Notes under the pieces: model-generated
What the model was told of the DNA's origin: nothing
What the model saw: the letters and a program-made list of their open reading frames with translations, nothing else
The model's database searches: none
Source: Bryoerythrophyllum caledonicum
Lineage: Eukaryota > Streptophyta > Bryopsida > Pottiales > Pottiaceae
Direction: 5' to 3'
Assembly: GCA_963971425.1 (NCBI GenBank)
Contig: OZ020515.1
Coordinates: forward strand, 19,960,637-20,024,636
DNA length: 64,000 nucleotides
Position numbers and translations under genes: made by a program
Part shown: positions 23,527-34,567 of the stretch, piece after piece
Layout: every line of letters starts with the position of its first letter
How positions within the stretch are numbered: position 1 is the stretch's first letter

Positions 23527-24783
23527 TCACTCCTCCGCAATTGAGGACAGCTCAGGTGTCGATACTAGCTTCACTGGACCGGTCATCGGGACACCAGTAA
23601 TAAAGGGGTGTGTCAAAAGGAGGTCGCAAGTGGGTCGAAGTGCCACATTCACTTCCAAACAATTGGAGATGAAACTTTTCAAATCATCTGGTAGGTCGTC
23701 CGGGATAGGAGGGCCCTCCCCGTGCCCCACTTTCCAAAGTACACCATGGGCCTCCAATTCTCCGAAAGGCGGTTTTCCTATTGCCATCTCCAATACCGTA
23801 CAGCCTAGACTCCATATATCAGCCATCAAATTGTAGCTTCTCTTGGGGTTCACGACTTCTGGAGCAATCCAGTGAGCACTACCCATGAATGACTTCAACA
23901 GGCCCAATTTATCCGTCTGTTTAGCCATCCCAAAATCGGCCAGCTTAACCACTCCCGATGAGTCCACCAAGATGTTCGCACACTTGATATCCCTGTGAAT
24001 GATCTTCCGGTCATGCAGATACTTCAGGCCAGAAAGAATCTGCTTGGTATACGACCTAACCTGATCATAGAAAAATTCGTATTTGTTGTATACATGGGCT
24101 AATGAGCCCTTGCTGACCAGCTCCAGAAAAATGTAGAGGTTCTCATCGTCTCTCTCGGTACCCAGGTACTGAACAATATTTGGATGCTGAATTTCGATAA
24201 GAAGTGCTATCTCCTGTTCCAGTTGTCTAATGGCCTGTGTCCCAGCCCTTCCTTGACCTGAAAGAGAAACTTCTTTCACGGCAAAAAACGTTCCATTGTT
24301 GCCCACACCCTTGTACACTGTACCAAATGTTCCACTTCCGAGAAGCTCACCTTTTGCCCAGCTGGTCCAGCTGGGTTTCTTCGGACCGACATCAGGTAAA
24401 CTTTCGATACTACCGCCGCTAGCAGTCAAAGCCAAGGATTCCTGTACCTGCTCTACCACAACAGACGGGATTCTTGGTGTTTCCCCAACTTCAGTGATGA
24501 CTACTTCCGACACCACAGGAAGTTCTTCTGCAGGATTTAGAAGTCTTCCGACACCATTGAATTCGTCAGATATAGAAGTCTGGCCAGAGTCGACGGTCAT
24601 GCCACGGGGAGACGGTGGTCGGCTGTTGATTGAAGTCTTCCGAGCCTCCCAAGCAGATGCTTCAATACCTAGTCCGACAGGGCTTTCCACACCTAGGAAG
24701 TCACAGGGTATTTGCCAAAGATCTTCATTGACCCCCACCGGGTCCTCGCGATTGCCACGAGAACTACCCCTCTCCTCCACCAT
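23527..24783 (-). CDS. MEKK1-type MAP kinase kinase kinase, copy 2
   Basis: Tandem paralogue of the kinase at 8839-10095, with 14 differences in 418 residues by my count. It keeps the canonical AVKEV context of the catalytic lysine and Glu191 of the alpha-C helix (LEQEIALL), so by sequence it is the more conventional kinase. The glycine loop, HRD, DFG and APE motifs are intact. Other changes cluster at 46-51 and at 313-314 after the APE motif. Both copies share the long upstream region, so both may be transcribed from a similar promoter. Confidence 0.9.
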   Translation of the reverse strand: MVEERGSSRGNREDPVGVNEDLWQIPCDFLGVESPVGLGIEASAWEARKTSINSRPPSPRGMTVDSGQTSISDEFNGVGRLLNPAEELPVVSEVVITEVGETPRIPSVVVEQVQESLALTASGGSIESLPDVGPKKPSWTSWAKGELLGSGTFGTVYKGVGNNGTFFAVKEVSLSGQGRAGTQAIRQLEQEIALLIEIQHPNIVQYLGTERDDENLYIFLELVSKGSLAHVYNKYEFFYDQVRSYTKQILSGLKYLHDRKIIHRDIKCANILVDSSGVVKLADFGMAKQTDKLGLLKSFMGSAHWIAPEVVNPKRSYNLMADIWSLGCTVLEMAIGKPPFGELEAHGVLWKVGHGEGPPIPDDLPDDLKSFISNCLEVNVALRPTCDLLLTHPFITGVPMTGPVKLVSTPELSSIAEE

Positions 24784-27280
24784 CTTCCGTACTTCCCTTT
24801 GCGTTACTGCATTCTTGCACAGCAGACTTCCGTGTCAATCATGAGTCGTAGAAAGCAACAGCATCTAAACTTAAAAACAATTTTCTCCTGTTATTAACTA
24901 AAGAATAAAAGACACAAATAAATCTCCTACCTCCAGCCACGGAAAGAGCAACATCCCCAAGCACCAAAAATCCCGAATCTCAACCTTTTTACTCTCTTCG
25001 AGATTCTAAACGTCGCAATCCGAAAGCTCGGCCATTCAGCAGAAACCTGGGCGAGTCCCGACACTGCAGATCAGTAAATCGGGTGCCTACTACGTCGATG
25101 CAGTCCTTCCGCCACAATATATCCTATCAGCCAGTTTCTGCCAAGTCGGCAATATCACGTTTCCGAATCCAGGTTAGAGCCTTTCAAGCCAGGAATTGAT
25201 TCGCGGAGAGTCCTAACATCATAAACGCCAATCACATGAGTTTGCGATGGCCATACAACTAAGTCCAAACTAACTACATGAAGAGACATTGAATTGTGAG
25301 TTCCTAGATACTGCAAAAAGATCGAGTAGCAGAACTTACGCTAAGTTTATCCACGCCAGAATCCTTTAGGCAGCCAACAAGATACTCTAGTCCACACTGC
25401 ACATGTCAAACAAGCAGTTAATGCATGTGGCTAACTTACCACGCCTCAAGAGTTTTGAAATTATCTGTAGCTAAAGAACTCAAGGAAAAACATCTTCCTA
25501 CAAAGAAGCAGAAAAGAACCGCCACTTACTTTCAGACTGCACAATCCCCAATAATAACAGGAGCTTGAGAATGAGGTGCGCAACAGCCTTGGTCATTTGT
25601 ATACGCAACGTTAGACATTCCACCTATGTCATTGCCTGAGAGATTTCTATCCATCAATTATAGCTCTGAAATGCCCTCTAAGAAACTATGACTTTCCATT
25701 ACTTCACAATCGAACAAGATATGCTCACGACGTACAGGTCGGCCGATACCTCCACACTCACATCAGAACCTAGGAAACACCAACACAATCACCATTTCAT
25801 GAAAATAAGACAAGAAACTAATCCACAAGTTCGGGAGAAAGAGCTAAGAGCAGGACATTCATCACAAGCCGTAACGATTCAGATTCGAGCAAATCCACAT
25901 GTCCACTCTTTGCCAATCCAAGTGTACACACGATTAGAATACCACCTTCAGAGGCCGACCACTATAATGGAAAGACACAACCACGAATTGGAGCTGGGGG
26001 GGGATACTGACGAGCTGAGCCTGTGACTTCCCAACATGAAATACAATACTTCTACACACAATACTTCAAAAGAGGATGCTTGCTAGCATCTTGTTCGTCA
26101 AGTGTTCCGAAAGATATACTAAAAAATTTACCCTAACTCCCCCCAAAGAATGGCTAACTCGGTGCTTAACTCGCTCTAGAACGCTGGGGCTGAAACCCTC
26201 GGGACTAGAATCCTACTAGAATCCATAGTTCAGCACAGCAACACTGTATGAGTTCGTCGGGATGTTTGATGCGATGCCGTCTCAGCGAACAGAAGCGAGT
26301 AACACTGTCCAATCACTCCTAAAATGTTAGATGACATTTCCGTTTGCGTATTCAAAAAATAATCGAACCCTAAAATGTAGGACATCACAATTGGATGTTC
26401 ACGGGCTCTAACTCACTACACACTCGAACAGTAAAAGCAATCCTGACCTTTAATATATTGAGAGAACAGCATCCATGAGTAATTAGATTCGGATAATTCG
26501 ATCTGCACAGATTGTATCGTCCGGGCACATCCCGAAAAACAGATTAGGTGAACCTCTTCAACATCCCTCTCTACGAAGCAACACATATCCAGCCAACGGC
26601 TTCAAGAATCCGAAGAGAACCCAGCGCCGTCTGTCTAGCTTCTACTGGACGGCCATCAGCGAAAATCCCATCCGGCCTCTCGCTGAATCCGCTCCAGAGA
26701 TACTTAAAAGCGTCACGAAAATCAAATTAACTCTACACATGTGCCTTGGGGCTGAAGGAAGACCCCGACACGATAGCGGACTAGCGAGGTCCTCGCATCC
26801 ATCCAATGCACAAAGTCTTCCAAAATCCACAAGCAGAAATCACATAAAAACAAGCTCACAACATCCAGACCTCGCTAATTCCAATCTCACTCGAATTGCA
26901 GCAAAATTCGAAATTCCTCAAATCCACGCAAAGAAAAACCGGAATCCCACGCTACTACAATCCCTCCCCCGCCATAACCTAACCCTGACGCAACGCCAAA
27001 ACCTCGTTGAAACCTCCTCGTCTCCGCGAGAGCGAAAATGGCCGAGATCTACTCACCTCATCCTGCAAAGACAGACGCCGCCTCCTCCTCCGAGAGCACC
27101 ACTCCCTCCGCTGGCGATGGCGGACTCCTCCTTCTCCTCGAGGGTTCGACGCGAAGCCAGGCTGTGCTCCTCACATCGCATCCCTTGTCTCCTCTTCAGA
27201 CAATTAATCCGGTTCGCTTCTGTTGCTGGCACGCGAATCCGTCACTGAGAGCCCACACCTGGCATTCGCGGGGAGGGGGA
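24784..27280 (-). promoter_or_regulatory. Probable 5' leader and promoter region of MAPKKK copy 2
   Basis: Duplicate of 10096-12750. The minus-strand splice-donor strings are conserved, including GTGAGT near 27050. It has lost about 155 bp relative to copy 1 at 12272-12430, in what would be intron or leader. Confidence 0.45.
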
Positions 27281-29186
27281 CATGTCTTCGGCTCGAATGT
27301 ACGCGGGTGCAAGATTGGGGCGGGTTTAGGGGAGGTTGTGGGTTTAGGTCGCCAGCTGCGTGTGGGGATTTCCCTTGCGTGTTCCCATGGGCGATGATTC
27401 TGTTCCCACTGGGTTGTGTGAGTTGGCCACTGGGAACGTACATTCGGGTACCGTTTTTCTGTCGCTTGCTTCTTATATTTTTATTGTTTTTCTAATACTT
27501 AAATTATTATTCTTCTTCTTGAGTCAGGCGGTGGGAAATTTCAATTGGGTGCATAATGGAATTATTTTGTAAAGTCACCCAAAGTTTGAACACCATATTC
27601 TTGGGTCACTTAAGGCACCTAGCTATAGAAATCATTATTTATAAATCCATTTCAAAAAAATTGGAGACGATCAATGTCATGTAGGTATTACATGGATATC
27701 ACCTTAGTACTACCTGGGTATCACCTTGGTACTACCTGGGTATCACCTATGCATTACCCGGGTATCACACATACTAATGTCTGGAATTCTAAAAAGAATT
27801 TGAACATTCTCCATAGTGAATCAAATTATGTCCAAAACTTACCCGCACATAGGATAAGATACCTCTCTTTTTTATCTGAATTTTACCCTAACGGGCCACG
27901 ATAGAGTTTTCAAAAAATATGTGCAAAGATTATCATACTCGAGGGTCAGATTTGGGAAAAAAATTATTCAAAATATAGCTGCGACAATATTCATAAATTA
28001 TTTTTCCTAGAAGAATATTTGTATGCTAGAAAAATCTCCTTTTAGATCAATAACCAAATTTGGCACTTTAGTGCTGAATCCAACCCTTGGATACAATATC
28101 ATTTCTAGTGTTAATGTAAAATATTCAAAAAAAGTTGTAAAATCAACTTCTGACCATGGGATCTTATTAAATATTGCTAGAAGAACATGCCAAATTTATA
28201 GAATGTTTGGGTACATCGATTGGAAGATTGTATCATTTAAGGCAAGTTAAATAGTATTTTTACACCTAATTTCTCTAGGTCATTACACTGTATTCTCTTC
28301 ATCAGATTCAACTTTTTACTCTAGAGAGTTGCAATTCTTCACCATCACAATCTACATGATGTATGGTGCTTGTCCAACAAATCTTATGTATATTAAAGGT
28401 GCAAGCTATATTTAAAACAATCTTACAACAAGAAGGTATTTGCAATCAAATAAAGTAAAATTCGTTTTTTGGTGATCTTCATCATATATAAATTATCATA
28501 CAACTTCAACATATAGAATTTATGAATACTCAAGAAGGTGATGTTGATTATTTGTGTAAAAAACCTCAAAGTTATCTGAGAAACAATATATAATTGTTCT
28601 AATTGGCCCCCCCCCTCCAAAGAAACTACTTTGGGCAACATACACTTTCCATCAAAGGTCTAGTGCATACAAAATTTGTAATCCAACAAAGTCCTTACAC
28701 ATATCCCTTCTTTGGTTTAAAAAGCTAAAAAAATTCTTATATATGGTCATTACATGAAACGAACAAGATTCTTAAGAATTTAATAGTGGACATTAAGTCT
28801 TAAAAAAATCAATTGCAACACAATTCTTTGATCATTTATTTTTTGAATTTATATTTTGATAAACCTATTATTGTGCTATAGTTCTAAAGAGATTGCATAG
28901 ACAAACTAAAGTGGGAATTTTTAATTATTTTATGGAGGTGAAAAGTTCTTGACAATGTCGCACCAAAATCACTGAAAACCACCAAGTTCTGGCTACAAGA
29001 ATTCATGTTAAGCAAGAAACATTTGTAAGAGAACAAATTTTGGCAATAAACATTGGAAGTTCAAACCGTATGCAAAATCTCACAACAGAAACATGGCAAT
29101 GCTCTCAGCAGAAGCACGACATAGCTCTTAACAAAACCACAACAAAACTCACAAAATTAAATTCACATGTAGCTGATTTGACATTT

Positions 29187-30166
29187 CGGACAATACATGG
29201 GTAATGCCCGCAAACAACTCTTCTTTGGAATAGAAAGATTTCCTACAATAACATGTCCAATTTGCAACACCACGGACCCGGACACATGGCTACATGTCTT
29301 ACTCAAGTGCCAAAACCCCCATGTATACTCACTAATTGTCAAAAGACATAACAAAGCCGTATGGGCTATTCGTAAACTACTTATATCATCAACCAAATCC
29401 CGGTGCTTCAGTCTCATGAATGCTGGAACCTTTAATGACAACCCACAAGAAAATACGGTCCCCCTTGGCTATTACCATGCATATGTCGCACTCAAAGGTG
29501 CCATTGTAATGCAAGATTCAAACCGGACCTACTATGTGTTAGAGGACTTTCATACAAAGACCCCCAACCAAACCACATAGACCCTAGTCTCACTATTCAG
29601 TTCATTGAATTCACATATTGCAATGATAGATTCTTTCCGGACACTATTGCAAACAAAACAAATAAATATTAACCATTACTTGACGATATTCAAGCACTTG
29701 GATGGAAAGTAGACCCCCTCATTGTCATCACCGCGGGTGCTAGAGCCACCACCTTCATTCCCTCAATGACAACCCTTGAAGAAACATTTAAAATCCCCAT
29801 CACCTCAATCAAAACCACTTTTTCAAATATTAACACTCTTGCAATTCAACATGCTATATCGATACTCCTGCATAAACAAAAACTTGAAAACAACCAACCC
29901 CTTCTTGATGTATCGAACCCCCCTCTATAGACCTACATTTGCATTTCACTGTACTCGCCTCCCTCTTTTTGGAAACCTTTGGGACCTAGGATCCTTTGTT
30001 ATCGGTTACTTGCTACTGGGTACATAGTGTCCACCCTCGAAAGGGGGAAGTAGTTCCATACTACTAACCCATGCCCGGTGGGCATGGACTTAGTGGTGGA
30101 ATGAACGGACACTTTATTCATGCCGACCCCCTTCGGAGACCGGCGTTCTTCTTCTTCTTCTTCTTT
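29187..30166 (+). mobile_element. 5'-truncated LINE copy in unit 3
   Basis: This matches the 3' end of the full LINE from about 44390 onward (GNARKQLFFGIERFP peptide) through the 3' UTR hairpin and a (TTC)n tail. It is flanked by a 12-bp duplication GATTTGACATTT at 29175-29186 and 30167-30178. Units 1 and 2 carry the empty site near 2360. Its C-terminal coding part is better preserved than in the full LINE: a CxC-x4-CHC zinc-knuckle-like string, then an extra domain with the GARATTFIP segment and a stop at about 29927. It has one in-frame stop near 29668. Confidence 0.92.
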
Positions 30167-30399
30167 GATTTGACATTTGAAGTCGTTACTTTTTCAGTTT
30201 GATGTTATTTTTGCGGATTGAGATAAAATTGGTCATGTAGGTCAACTTGAACTCGTTTTGACATGATAATGTGAATCAAGGAGATAGTTAATATGGTTTA
30301 GGTTGTTAGAATTACAAAGACCATTAGGATAAATTTGAGATATGAAGAGGCATGAAGCTATATCTACCTAGGACTATAAAAAAGAAGTCTCAAGAAGTT

Positions 30400-30533
30400 T
30401 GGTTTCCATCAGAGACCGGCGTGAATATAGTGTTTGTTCATTCTATTCACTAAGCCTATGGCCACGAGACATAGGATAGTATAATATAACTACTCCCTCT
30501 TTCAAGTGTAAACACTTTTCTACACTAGGTGCT
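30400..30533 (-). mobile_element. Old SINE/LINE 3' tail fragment, unit 3
   Basis: This is the unit 3 copy of the fragment at 2590-2726. It is more diverged, but the ACCGGCGTGAATATAGTG block and the CACTTTTCTACACTAG end are clear. Confidence 0.65.
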
Positions 30534-31597
30534 TCCCTACACTATAAAGATGATGATAACTTAAGAGAACAAACACTACACACTTAGCACATAGCAAGCA
30601 CATCATACAATGCTAGTCATAGTCTTACAAGTGAATCTATATGATCATTGTTGCATGTAGTGTTGATTATAGAACTTAATATTGATTGGTAATAGTGGTT
30701 GCATTGAGATGTTCAACGGATTACCTTAGCATGTTATCAATTCCATTGGTCTAATAAATTAGATATGAATCACGAGGCTAGAATTGTTTGATGTGGTTTG
30801 TGAATATCAATTTGATTGGCTAGTTGCACACACATCTAATGGATTAAATCTGTCTCAATTTATTATGTTGAGTTGATGTTATTTGAACCACATAGAACAT
30901 TAAGAGCAAACAGAGAGAACAAGAGAAAGAATGAGTTGAGTCAATGCCTAAAGTCCAATAGAAGTCTTGGTTTGTCAGGATTACACCCGAGACTATCTAC
31001 TGGATATTGTTGAGTTAATTGCAGAGATGATGATCCTACAATAACAATGACGTGAACCAATATCTATTTGGTATTGTTGTGATTACCAACAAAAGAGAGA
31101 TGTTGGAGCGCACAAACCAATTTGAATATGAAATAGTATCATAGATTGAATGATAGTGTAGATTATTAATTAAGTTATGATCTATTGGATATTATGTACA
31201 TTGCCCATAATATCAAATAGATGGTTATTTGATGGCAAAATTATTGTAGAAACCAATGTCTACTTGAAGGTATCTTAGTTGGTTTAAGTCTGATAAACCT
31301 TTATCCAATAAAATATTGCACGTAGAGGTGATAGCTACATCCGTTAAAAAATAGAACTGAAGCCATTGTAATGAATTCACTTGTAGAAGTCCATAAGCTG
31401 TAATTAAGGCATGCTACTTGTGGAGATGATCTCAATGGGATGTTAAGATAGATGTCATGGATGTTGGAGTAAAGATTAATCAGGAGTATTGCATGAGCTA
31501 AGTGATTGAACTCTAATTTTAATGATGCATTTTAATGTGAACCAATTTGTAATATAGATTTAAAATTAATGAACATACAATTGTTGTGACTATCAAG

Positions 31598-31640
31598 AAG
31601 AAGAAGAAGAAGAAGAAGAACGCCGGTTCCCGAAGGGAAT
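31598..31640 (-). mobile_element. Ultra-short LINE/SINE 3' end insertion
   Basis: Only 43 bp: on the plus strand an (AAG)n run followed by AACGCCGGTTCCCGAAGGGA, the reverse complement of the LINE 3' hairpin and (TTC)n tail. A perfect 19-bp target duplication AATTGTTGTGACTATCAAG flanks it (31579-31597 and 31641-31659). Unit 1 has the empty site near 7676. This is a severely truncated target-primed reverse transcription product. Confidence 0.9.
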
Positions 31641-31692
31641 AATTGTTGTGACTATCAAGTTGATAATGGATACATCAAATGGACACTAAGGA

Positions 31693-34555
31693 TACTATCA
31701 ATCTGATTGGACTAAGAGTGATACCTTTTATCTAATTTCTTAAAGAACAATCCTTGATTCATCTTATCAAAGAGTTGCATTTATTATCCTCATGTGGCCT
31801 TAAGCTACATAAAACACTAAAACAAAAAGACCCATTTCCAATCTTAAATCTGAGAATCAAGATTATTTGAGATGTCTTAGGTGATAGAGATAACCATACT
31901 AACGGGATGGTTTCCGATTAGTGGTAGCTAAAGATGTTAAAAATAAATGTCTCAATTGAAAAACTTATTATGAAATTTAATTTAAGTCAAGGAAATTTTC
32001 TTTTATAATAATTTTAATACATGAACGCCTACCACTTGAAATTAAAAGCATAATTTTATCTAAAATTTGGGATGATGGAAAATCTTTTAATGTATTAGCA
32101 ATCAATAAAGGAAAATTATTATTTCAAGTTAAACTTCAATTTTTATTTTTGCAATATGGAAAATTGAAGAAATATACTAAACCTTTAATTTCTGCAAGAT
32201 GTCGAGCCTGAAATGGCTGTAAATTGGGAAAATCATGTTATATATTTATATATATGAATATGGAAAACAAAAAGTAAATATTCAAGTATAGATTTATGAT
32301 TTTTTGTGTCAAGATCTTATTAGACCCGTGACATTATCTTTTGGTTTACTGTGTCTATAAAATGACAACAAAATGGTAGAAGCAATTAATTTAAGTTTTT
32401 GCAAAGTATCTCAACTATTAACAATATATTCAAAGGTTAGGAAAAATGAATTTTCTTTGATTATGTTGTTAATTATAAAAAATTGAAAGCATAAGAGAAG
32501 AATATGCAAGCCGGATAATTGAAGACTTACCTAGCCAATTTAAGAATCCTAGACAATTTGATGAAGAGGAAGATTATGGGAGCTATGAAGTTGAGCCATT
32601 TACGATGTCTTAGTCATGGTTTCAATTCCCATATTTTTAACTTAGACATTACTTTATTTTAATCTAGATTATTTTCCTTGGAAATAAGATTTAATTCATG
32701 AATCAAATTATTAATCATGCCGAAAGAACTACTACCTAGAAAATACAATTGGGAGAGTAATACTCCAATGAATTTCTTGGGGAGGATAGGATCGTTCCAA
32801 TATTTTTCCAAGGTTTTGAAATAGAGTGGGATCACCAAATTTAATATATACTGTAAGAGTTTATTACCAAATAAATCAAACAAAATTATGCTTTTACAAA
32901 AGTTAGAAGTTGAGATAAACCGGTGAATAAAAATAGCCCCCTATAATCATGGTGATGATTATAATGATGACTTAGAAGTAATTTGAGGTTAACTACAAAA
33001 CCTTAGGTCCAAAATTAATAATGCAGAATTAATTGATGTTGCATGTGACTTGATTTTTCTTATAGAAATAGAAGTAGATTACCACATGTGTGATCCAGTT
33101 TACCGTAAGTAAAATTGTTTAAAATTTGGATGGGGGCCTCATATGGCATGTTTCAATGTCAAAAGGGATAAAGAATTAAAGGAAATTTAGAAAATAGCTA
33201 AGGATGATTGACAAAGAAATCAAGAGGAAAATAAGGAAATTTTATTGGGAACAATATTAGTAGGTTCTAATAATCCAACATATAACACAACTTCTTTTCC
33301 TAGCCTGATTGCTACTCAATTTTCTAAATTCACTTTTTGATTACCTTTCCAAGAGAATTATGAGGTGGGATATGAGAATTTACCAAATTCTTCTAAAATT
33401 ATTGAGGATAATAAACTAGAAATTGTTTTATCTAGTGAAGAACAATTGAGAGAATCTCTTGAAACAAGGAGGAGAAGTTATTCTTATACACTTGTGATAA
33501 AAAATTTAATAACTCTTGGTAGATTTACAATTTATTCACCCCCTCAGGACAAAAGAAAAAAACCAAGACCAAAATGAATCTTTCAATCAAAAATAAATGA
33601 AGAATTTGTGAGTAGTTTTGAGGGTTTAGAATTGTAGGTATAGTTCATTTTAGGGAGTTTAAGGGTTTTAGATCATGGGCATTGTAGATCGGGGCTTCAT
33701 GACACTTCATCTAATTGAAATCCATCCAATCCATCTAAAATTTATTAAGAAATTAGGGTCATGGACTAGGTCAAGGTACCTGGTCTAGGCCCAATCCGCA
33801 CCTTGGGTCAACAAAAGAGGAGTTGGAAAAGAGTTTTATCACAAAAAGGGGCGTAAAATCTCTCTATTATACATGTGCTTTTGTATCATGTTTCTTAAGT
33901 GTCGTTGTTGTCACCTTTATTATGCTTCTGCTTCATTTTTCTTGTTCTCCGCCACCTCTGTCTTTACTTTCAGTACTTTGTTTTGCACTTCTCTCTCCAC
34001 TATGTCTAACACCTCACTCTAAGCTACCGGTGGATCTTACACCCAGCGCGTATATCTTCGCTATTGATTTTTCCTTACGCTCTTGCTCTTGTGTCTCCTT
34101 TATGAGTAGGGTACGTTTTCTCTCTTGTTGCAAGTTGGTCGTTTCTCGCAATGTGGCTATGTTGTTCTAGTAAAACTCTCCGTACTCTTGGTTTGTTGTG
34201 CTGTTGATCTTATCTCTTCTTGTAGTGGAGCTAATGTGGTCTTTTGATGTTGACATTCTTAATGCAGACTTTGTATAGAACCGACGTCATGTTGGTGTTG
34301 TTTTAGTAGTTTTGCATTTTATGCAAAAGAAATTGCGCTACTGATGCATTATAGTGTATGGTTTCCTTTTAATTTGTAAGTTTTAATTAGTTTTGTATTT
34401 AGGTCTATAGGTACTAAATTGGTCATGTTAAATTGGATCAATGCAAATATATTGGCATACAAACAAAAGATGAGTAAAATAAGATATGGCATGTAGAGAT
34501 GTGAAAGGGTGTCAGTCTTGACGTTGTTGTTGGATTGGTGCTTTTGTGTTACTTA
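31693..34555. other. AT-rich degraded region, unassigned
   Basis: No intact gene. Several short peptide-like stretches (for example 32540-32610 and 33365-33577) suggest an old, heavily broken element with many breaks. A decayed retroelement or virus-like fossil is possible, but I see no diagnostic motif and no terminal repeats, and I do not assign a family. Confidence 0.3.
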
Positions 34556-34567
34556 TCAATCTTGTGC

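Larger units (their letters stand above)
13340..27890. repeat. Tandem segmental duplication, unit 2
   Basis: This is the second full-length unit. It differs from unit 1 by scattered substitutions, a 1371-bp CACTA insertion at 19074-20444, loss of about 155 bp relative to 12272-12430, and copy-number changes in short tandem repeats (for example near 22940-23030 and 27675-27765). Both units carry the same MAPKKK and the same pogo element with two shared stop codons, so those were present before the duplication. Confidence 0.9.
27891..31692. repeat. Tandem segmental duplication, unit 3 (partial, older)
   Basis: This unit aligns to unit 1 positions 1-1090, 1343-1495, about 2305-3417 and 7312-7714, with clearly more divergence than units 1 and 2 show to each other. 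It lacks the pogo element, showing an intact TA site near 31218, and lacks the MITE region. It has two LINE-derived insertions (29187-30166 and 31598-31640) absent from the other units. Homology stops at about 31692, so unit 3 has no kinase gene. Confidence 0.85.

Noticed and set aside
31693-34555. A pararetrovirus-like or LTR element fossil
   Set aside because: The AT-rich short peptides gave a vague resemblance only. There is no reverse transcriptase motif, no terminal repeats and no primer-binding site that I can see, so no family was assigned.
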